Shown one piece after another: positions 57,397 through 64,000 of a stretch of DNA of 64,000 nucleotides. Every line of letters starts with the position of its first letter. The stretch's first letter is position 1. The notes under the pieces are model-generated. The model worked only from the letters and a program-made list of their open reading frames with translations, was not told where the DNA came from and searched no databases. A program made the position numbers and the translations under genes. Origin of the DNA: Rana temporaria (taxonomy: Eukaryota; Chordata; Amphibia; Anura; Ranidae); the NCBI RefSeq assembly GCF_905171775.1, contig NC_053501.1, positions 18,947,254 to 19,011,253 of the forward strand, given 5' to 3'.

Positions 57397-58223
57397 CCAC
57401 TTCCCCCCGGAAGGTTTTACCCCTTTCCTGACCAGGCCATTTTTTGCACTACGGCACTGCGTTATTTTAACTGAAAATTGTCAGGCGACTATGTACCCTG
57501 TGTGTTTTATTTTTGCACTATAAAACAAAAAAGTCCAAATTAAGGCCAATATACATTTTGCTACATATTTCTTGTAAGAAAATCCCAATACACGTATATT
57601 GATTGGCTTGTGCAAAAGTTATAGCGTCTGCAAACCATGGATAATTTTTGTTTACTGTTAATGGCGGCGATCAGCAACTTATAATGGGACTGCAATATTG
57701 TGGTGGGTACTGACACTATTTGGGGACCAGTGACACCAATACAGTGATCAGTGCTAAAAAATATGCACTGCCACTGTACTAATGATACTGGCTGTTTTTC
57801 TAGGGGAAGACATGGATCCATGTCCCTGCTTTGCAGAGACACATGATCCATGTCTTCCCTCCTGTCAGAATAGCGATCTGCCTTGTTTACATAGGCAGTC
57901 TGCCGTTCTGCCTCTCTGATGATCGGCAGGTGCCAGCAGGCATTGAGTTTTCGGTACTCACCGCTGGGCTCCTGATGTGTGTGATCACAGCAGGAGAGAG
58001 TCACTGGCAGCACAAATGCTTGCCCCCTACCCGGAATATCAGAGGCGCCCCCCTGTATTATTATTATTATACAGGATTTATATAGCACCAACCGTTTGCA
58101 CAGCGCTTTACAACATGAGGGCAGACAATACAGTTACTATTCAATACAGGAGAAATTAGAGAGCCCTGCTCGTTAGAGCTTACAATCTAGCAGAAAATCT
58201 GCTATAGGGTGGACCTTAAGTGG
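57397..58223 (+). mobile_element. T2-family element
   Basis: Left flank TTAC (mutated TTAA), right flank TTAA (58224-58227). Ends CCACTTCCCCCCGGAAGG and CCTTAAGTGG. The interior shares TGACCAGGCCATTTTTTGC, GGCGGCGATCAGCAAC and CAGTGATCAGTGCTAAAAAA with other copies. A short repeat insertion lies at 58057-58190. The 176-codon minus frame at 57561-58091 reads non-coding repeat. Confidence 0.75.
58057..58190 (+). repeat. Short interspersed repeat with TTATATAGC word
   Basis: TATTATTATTATTATACAGG, GATTTATATAGCACCAACCG, CACAGCGCTTTACAAC, CCCTGCTCGTTAGAGCTTAC. A related word (CTTATATAGCGCAGCAC) occurs at 43690. It resembles a SINE-like dispersed repeat, but its class is not established here. Confidence 0.5.
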
Positions 58224-58249
58224 TTAAAGGGGAACCATAGTTCTAATTT

Positions 58250-58372
<123 letters not shown>

Positions 58373-58378
58373 ATATAT

Positions 58379-58970
58379 TAGTGCTGTGCGTTAAACGCGA
58401 TATTAACGGCGTTAACGCAAACCCATGTTAACGCCGTAAAATTTTTTATTGCGCGATTAACGCTCGGGGTGGACGTGCAGAGTGTGCAGCGGCGCGGCTT
58501 ACCTTCTCGCTGGATTCACAGGCAAGTTACTCACCTTGTCCCTGGATCCAGCGATGCCACCCCGCTGTGTGATCGAGCGGGTCCTCCTCGCTCGATTCAC
58601 AGTGTCTTTGTGCCGCCGATCTCCGTTCCCTGCGACGTTACGACGCACAGGAGCGGAGAACGGCGCCAAATTCAAAAAAGTAAACAAACACAATACACAC
58701 AGTATACTGTAATCTTATAGATTACAGTACTGTATGTAAAAAATACACACCCCCCTTGTCCCTAGTGGTCTGCCCAGTGTCCTACATGTACTTTTATAAA
58801 ATAAAAACTATTCTTTCTGCCTGAAAACTGTAGATTGTCCAAAAGTGTCCCTTTATGTCAAAAATGGTTTTAGATCAGCTAGAAAACAGCGATCAAAATT
58901 TATGACAAATTAATCGTGAGTTAACTATGACATTAATGCGATTAAAAATTTTAATCGTTTGACAGCACTA
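58379..58970. mobile_element. hAT-like element at the edge of the AT tract
   Basis: TAGTGCTGTGCGTTAAACG and CGTTTGACAGCACTA are terminal inverted repeats of a type widespread in vertebrate hAT elements. The flanks CTATATAT (58371-58378) and ATATATAT (58971-58978) match at 7 of 8. Inside are TTAACGCCGTTAACG-like palindromes and a CpG-rich 58460-58670 section. Non-coding. Confidence 0.75.
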
Positions 58971-59277
58971 ATATATATATTACATGGCTATCACGATTTC
59001 CTACGAGTACTTTTATATAATAGAATTCCACACACTGCAGTTAGGTCTTGCCAATTTGCACTCTGAGAATCCAAACGAGAATGCATCTTAGAAGCAAACT
59101 ATGCAATGTGATTTTAAGGCATTTTAGCAGCTCTCAGTACTGGCCACAGAAGCTTAAAGGAAAACAAGAGGAGTAAGCAGAAAGTGACTTTTTTCACATT
59201 TGACAGAACATATGGTTTCCTTGTGGTTAAATCAATATACCAGATCCACACTCTTAACAGTGTTAAATAAATAAATG

Positions 59278-59705
59278 AAAGTGATTTCAAAGGCATTCTA
59301 TGCATTAAGATGAAATACATTCTGTGTGCAGCAGCCCCCCTCATTCTTACCTGAGCCCCATCTTGATCCAGCTATGTTGCCCAAGGCGCTTGGATGTCTA
59401 GGACTCTCCCTCCTCATTGGCTGAGATAGCAGGGTGCCATTGGCTCCTGCTGCTGTCAATCAAAGGCAGTGGGCCAATGAAATGAGAGAGGGGGTGGGGC
59501 CGGACCATGGTTCCTTTTCTGAATTGACACACAGCAGGGGCTCAGATTGGGTGCTCCCATAGCAAGCTGCATGCTGTGGGGGCACTCAGCAGAAGAGAGG
59601 GGCCAAACGTTCTGGTGAGGGACCCAGGAATAGGAGGATCTAGGCTGCTCTTTGCAAAACCACTGCACACAGCAGGTAAGTATGACAGGTTTGTTATTTT
59701 TACAC
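59278..59705 (+). mobile_element. T3-family element
   Basis: AGTGATTTCAAAGGCATTC starts the copy, then ATGCATTAAGATG, TTCTGTGTGCAGCAGCC, CCTCATTGGCTGAGATAGC, CCATAGCAAGCTGCATGCTG and CCACTGCACACAGCAGG in the same order as at 36655. The left TTAA is mutated to ATGA. The right terminus is replaced by repeat X. A 129-codon minus frame across it is not a gene. Confidence 0.7.
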
Positions 59706-59757
59706 CAAAAAACAAACAAACAGAGACTGTACACTTCAAATACATAAATGGCACAAA

Positions 59758-59890
59758 GATAATCGATTTCCCCTAACTCTACAAGTCCCATGCACGTTTC
59801 AACAATAATCATAGTAGTGAAAATACTTGTGTTTAGACCCCACACTCCAACAGTTATTTTCCTGCTTTCCTCTATATTCCACCTCTACGT
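59758..59890 (-). repeat. Repeat X, inverted copy
   Basis: On the minus strand it reads GTAGAGGTGGAATATAGAGG, then AACTGTTGGAGTGTGGGGTC, ATGATTATTGTTGAAACG and CGATTATCTTTGTGCC, matching the ends of 56711-57392 but with the roughly 540-bp middle missing. Confidence 0.6.
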
Positions 59891-61020
59891 ACAGCATTTA
59901 TAAACACAAAATGTTCACCGGATGTATACGACCTCTTATTCATAAGTAGGCCATAAAATGCTGATTTAACAAATAGGAACACTGCTTTCCAGTCTGCCCT
60001 TCCACTGCTCACTGTAGTGTTGGGCTGTAGAGGGGGCGAGCACAGCTGGCTTTGGCTCAGGCTCTCAGACTTGCATGGAGAGTCAGATCCAGCATGGGGA
60101 GTCAGATCTAGCTTTTAAACAGATGGCTGAGAGGATTCCAACAATATGGTTAGGATCCTTCCAGGGTCTAGAAGGGATGTCAGCTGATTCTGGGTCACAG
60201 GAGAGCACTCTTGTAACCAGAAGAGAAGTATGGCCCAAGCTTTTTTTTGTTGTTTTTTAGATGTTAAATGTTGGATTTTCATTAAAATCATTTGAACGGT
60301 ACTCCCTTTCCAGGTGTTATGCCGTACATGACAAAACTGCAATACTTTCAGGCTCCCCACATTGGACTTTATATCACAACTCTATGGCTTCTCATGTATT
60401 CACTAAAAGGGTTAAAGTGGAAGTTCACCCAAAACCCCCTCTACAGCCCAACACTACAGTGAGCACATGCAAGTTAAAGGCCTCATACTCATAAAAGCTG
60501 TTATCCCATAGATGTGGAATTTAGATAAAGCTCTTCTCGAGGTGTTTATTATCTCAGCACCTGTCATACTATTTACATCAACCTTTTACTTGTCACTAAA
60601 GTTATCAATCCCAAATGCCCAGACCTTATTAGGACAGACTTGATTAGGACAATAAATTCTAATTACTGCGGTGAATGAGCATAACGAATGCAAATTAATC
60701 TTCCAGCATAGATGGCAACCTTTTCCAACTTGCAGAGATTTTTTTTTTTTTTACAGTTACATTCTACAGTTAGTTACACGTGCAAGTTTTAGCTTCTGGT
60801 TAGTTGACATGTAAATCCCCTGCTTGTTACATATCATGAATGGATGATATAACCTAATGTAGAATCACCTAATCATTTCCAAACCATTCAACTTAAACAA
60901 GTTTTCACTTTACAATATCTTTCTGGTTACTGTTTGCTCATCCAATGTCTTATGGCATCTCACGGGGTCTCTGTTGTCTAGATCTTTGAAACAGTTTCTC
61001 AGTTCTCATCTTCTTCCACC
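59891..61020. other. No gene; 31-bp perfect inverted repeat inside
   Basis: A 31-bp string starting TGCTCACTGTAGTGTTGG at 60006-60036 is found as an exact complement at 60435-60465. The second copy follows TTAA (60412-60415) and AGTGGAAGTTCACCC, a T1-type terminus. No gene recognised. Confidence 0.6.
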
Positions 61021-61025
61021 TGCTA

Positions 61026-61500
61026 TGATTTTAAAGAGTCCCACCCAAAAATGGAACTTCCGCTTTTCGGAACCCTCCCCCACTCTGGTGTCACATTTGG
61101 CACCTTTCAGGGGGGAGGGTGGTACAGATACCTGTGTAATACAGTTATTTTGATCCCACTTCTGGGCATAGATACCCAAGCCAACGCAGGTATCTACTCC
61201 ACTTCCGGCGCCTTCTTCGACCCCCCTGCTGTCTTTTGGGAGACACACAGGTGCCAGAAGACAGCAGGGACCATTGGGGTCGTGCGTGCGCAGTAGGAAA
61301 CCATGAAGTGAAGCCGCAAGGCTTCACTTCCTGATTCCGATACCGAAGATGGCGGCGGCAGCACCCGATGGCTGAGTGATAATCGGCTTCGGGTGCCGAC
61401 ATCACGGGTGCCCTGGACAGATAAGTGTCCTTATTTTAAAAGTAGCTGCAGTATTTATAGCTGCTAACTTTTAAAAAAAAAAATAATAAAAAAAAAAAAA
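61026..61500 (+). mobile_element. T1 element (AGCGGAGTTCC subtype)
   Basis: AGAGTCCCACCCAAAAATGG and AACTTCCGCTTTTCGG form the initial hairpin seen in the copy at 41862. The interior holds GGTATCTACTCCACTTCCGG, inverted CTGTCTTTTGGGAGA/AGACAGCAGGGACC words, the hairpin GAAGTGAAGCCGCAAGGCTTCACTTC and GATGGCGGCGGCAG (61348). It ends in A-rich sequence near 61500. Frames over it are not genes. Confidence 0.65.
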
Positions 61501-61520
61501 AAATAGGTGGACTTTGTTCA

Positions 61521-61870
61521 TCAGAAATTCCGATCGTGTGTGGGCCCCATCGGACTTTTTTCCGTCGGTGTTTAGGAATAGAAGATGTTTTATTTTTTTC
61601 CGATGGAAAACAAAACGATAGGAAATTCCTATCGTCTGTGTGCAACTCCGACAGAGAAAAAACCCACGCATGCTCAGAATCAAGTCAACGCATGCTCGGA
61701 AGCATTAAACTTCATTTTTCTTGGCCCGTCGTAGTGTTTTACATCACCACATTTTGGACGGCCAGAATTTGGTCTGACAGTGTGTATGCAATACAGCTTG
61801 AATGAAATTCCGACTAAAAATTCCATTGGATTTTAGGCCATCGGAAATTACGATCGTGTGCACGGGGCAT
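61521..61870. mobile_element. TA-family MITE, copy 9 (left end missing)
   Basis: The right end CGATCGTGTGCACGGGGCAT is followed by TA (61871-61872). The interior has ATTCCGATCGTGTGTGGGCC at the left and the shared block CGCATGCTCGGAAGCATTA near 61690. The first 80 bp expected from copy 1 are absent. Confidence 0.75.
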
Positions 61871-61872
61871 TA

Positions 61873-62620
61873 GAGACAAGCTGGTAGGTTACCATCAATG
61901 GAAATTCAGCATTCACAGTGAAGGCCTTGGAGAACTTCAGAACCATTAAACAAGTAAAACATCTCCTGAGTGCTTAAATATAAAATATAACAGCATCACT
62001 TCTACGCTAAAGTATGGCACCAGTCCTTATGAAGAGACTGTCTAAATTCCAGGCGTCTCTGGCAAGCAAACCAGGTCACGGTCTTCTAGCATCCACTTGG
62101 CCTTGCTGCCCAAACCCTGGCTGGGGGATCCACAAGCATTCTACATAGAACAAAAAAGAGGGCCCACCGGCCTTGTGCACCAACCATGACATAGTTTGTT
62201 TAATAAAATATATTGTTCTCACAAAAACTGGAGCTTCAAGCTCAATGCAAATTTCCAACAGATCAACCAGAACTGGTAATACTCCTCCAGATGCATCAAA
62301 AAAGTTCTTAAAAAGCTTACACGCTTCAAGAGTACCCACTCTTCATAAGAGCAAAAAAATTATAAAACGTTCATGTTTGACTATGGTGTATCTAATGAAA
62401 CACTAGAAAAAAAAATTGTATAGATTTTAACATTATGGACAACCACTAAACATATTTATCTTCTGTCGTCTTATGCCTCTGCTATCCTTGAGAAATCATA
62501 TCTATGGCTATGCAAGGTAAATTATGACCTTATTTTGCAGAGGAAAGGAAATAAATATAAAGTGTATGCTCAGTACAGTAGAATTTTACATCTTCTATCA
62601 ATATTGTATGGCAATAGTTT
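61873..62620. other. No gene recognised
   Basis: AT-rich sequence before the LINE fragment. No supported feature. Confidence 0.4.
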
Positions 62621-63505
62621 TTGATGACCGTGCATTTAAAAAACAAATGGAAAGGGCTATATCGGATAGGCCAATATTTCACCTCTAGTGGTCCCATCTC
62701 CCTGAGCTACTGTATCGACACACTGAAACTTCCTGATGTTGAGAGGGTCCACTTTAGACAAATTTCATGTTTCCTGCATAGCATCTGGAGAACCAAACCC
62801 CTTCCCCCTGATTTTACTGCTTATGAGATTTGGTGTGGACAGGCCATGGGGCGGAGGGGAGGCATTTCAGTGATCTACTCAGCCCTCACTCACCCAAATG
62901 ATAAAACAACTTATATGAAGGCTTGGGAGTCTGATCTACAGAGATCCATTAGCTTGGAGTCTTGGCATAAAGCTGTATCTAGATCTTTCAGGGGCATTCA
63001 GAATGTCTCCTTGGTAGAGGCAAATGTAAAGGTCATAACCAGATGGTATCTCACTCCCTCCAGATTGGCTGCTATGTTTAAAGATGCTGATCCCCTTTGT
63101 TTTAGGGGCTGCCAGCTTCGGGGTTCCATGGCCCATATCTGGTGGGAATGCCCTAGGATCCGCTCATTCTGGAGACTCATCTTCAACATGATTTACAGAG
63201 TGACCGGATTTCAGATCTCTAGGACCCCTGACGTGGCCTTGTTAAATGCCCTTACCCCCTCGCTTCCTAAATCTACACAAAAACTAATTCATTTTATTTT
63301 GCTTGGCTCCAAAATAGCCATAGCCAAATCCTGGAAACAGCCTAGGCCGCTCCTTTCGTTTGTTAAACAGAAAATCTCATGGATCATGATTCAAGAAAAA
63401 TTATCCAGCATATTAGAAGACTCAGTTTCTAAGTTCCATGAGGTTTGGACTCCTTGGGCTGTTTATATTGATATCCCCCTTACCCATGATCCTGTACACG
63501 TTTAA
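62621..63505 (+). pseudogene. L1/Tx1-type ORF2 C-terminal fragment, 294 open codons
   Basis: The frame stays open to a natural stop at 63503. At residues 141-149 it has RWYLTPSRL, then a CCHC knuckle C160-x3-C164-x7-H172-x4-C177 with HIWWEC, then FWRLIFNMIYRVTG and KLIHFILLGSKIAIAKSWK, and ends near EVWTPWAVYID. This is the C-terminal domain after the reverse transcriptase in L1/Tx1-type ORF2 proteins. The endonuclease and reverse transcriptase are absent, so it is a 5'-truncated LINE copy. The intact frame suggests a younger copy than the relics at 22190 and 46480. Confidence 0.85.
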
Positions 63506-63990
63506 TTGGAATCTCATGGGAAGATAGGCACTAAGCTGTACCTCCCGACCTTCCTCCCCTTCCCTCCCTTTTCTCTCTGTTTCCTTTTTTTTCTATCCCT
63601 TTCTTACTATTTCTGTCATTTGGTGTGTACTTATCTTTTAATATTTATGCTTTTTCTTCTGCAAGGTTACTGTCTGCATATGGATTCCGACCCCCCCCCC
63701 CCTTTTTTTTTTTTCTTCTCCCTCTCCTCTTTTGACAATACATATTTCTCACCCACATCAGCAATAATAGCTTGGGTATGGGGCGGAGGTTTGGGGGGTC
63801 CGGGACCATGATCTTGGCACAGTATGATCCCACGAGGGGTGCTGGGAGGCCTGGTTCGGGGCTCCCCTTGGTTCCAGCCCTTCTCTTTGGTGTGAAACTA
63901 CTGTATGTAATGATTTTGAACCCCCCCCCCCTTTTTTTTTTTTTTATTTATCCTTGCAGACTGCAAGCCAACCAACTATTTAAAATGTGT
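63506..63990 (+). mobile_element. 3' region of the L1/Tx1-type LINE
   Basis: Follows the ORF2 stop. The first 130 bp are pyrimidine-rich (CTTCCTCCCCTTCCC, TTTCTCTCTG). A run of C followed by a run of T occurs twice, near 63690-63713 and 63921-63944. Between them is a G-rich stretch (GGGCGGAGGTTTGGGGGG). The true 3' end could not be set. Confidence 0.5.
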
Positions 63991-64000
63991 TTTACTTCTA

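Noticed and set aside
57561..58091. 176-codon minus-strand frame
   Set aside because: It lies wholly inside a T2-family element whose other copies lack this frame.

Overview
This window looks like repeat-rich, non-coding DNA from a vertebrate. An anuran amphibian is most likely, and I infer a true frog (Ranidae). The evidence is the lack of any host gene I can support, long AT microsatellites, relics of L1/Tx1-type and L2/CR1-type LINEs, Tc1, mariner, Tigger-like and hAT elements, and above all a dense load of short non-autonomous DNA transposons (MITEs). The genus-level guess rests on general familiarity with such repeats, not on a search.

The MITEs fall into recurring families, named here for convenience. 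'TA family': ends resemble ATGCCGCGTACACACGAT next to TA; copies at 348, 6733, 11363, 18252, 20266, 25823, 35284, 51812 and 61521. 'GATTC family': 0.65-0.73 kb, ends resemble GGGCCAGATTCAC, and all copies share the internal core GTATGGCCGTCGTTCCCGCG; copies at 5143, 17346, 18733, 22815, 41013 and 44449. A set of TTAA-flanked families: T1 (AGCGGAGTTCC or AGCGGRGGTTCACCC ends), T2 (CCACTT ends, 0.83-0.93 kb), T3 (AGTGATTGTAAAG-type ends) and T4 (AGGGGTTGTAAAGGT ends). hAT-type elements with 8-bp duplications lie at 938, 4550, 11991, 14804, 20136 and 58379.

Layout: 0-20 kb is MITEs in unique AT-rich DNA, with a pair of inverted transposase-like exons around 17.2-17.9 kb. 20-24 kb holds a 1.2 kb composite hAT element and an L1 relic split by a GATTC element. 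25-32 kb holds an L2 tail, a mariner relic and a Tc1 relic. 33-45 kb holds a candidate solo LTR and a cluster of T2 elements, including a head-to-head pair and one split by a GATTC element. 46-50 kb has a second L1 relic and a second LTR candidate. 52.2-54.6 kb is the best coding region: an L2/CR1-type reverse transcriptase, frameshifted and split by a TTAA element whose removal restores the reading frame. 56-59 kb holds more T2, T3 and hAT copies beside a 119-bp AT tract. 62.6-64 kb is the C-terminal end of an L1/Tx1 ORF2 that is still open for 294 codons.

No genes work together here in the operon sense. What the window records is layered transposition: several nested insertions give relative ages, and two of them can be read as precise insertions because the interrupted LINE frame resumes across the site. 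I found no tRNA, rRNA, CRISPR array or credible host exon. Family assignments come from motifs read by eye.
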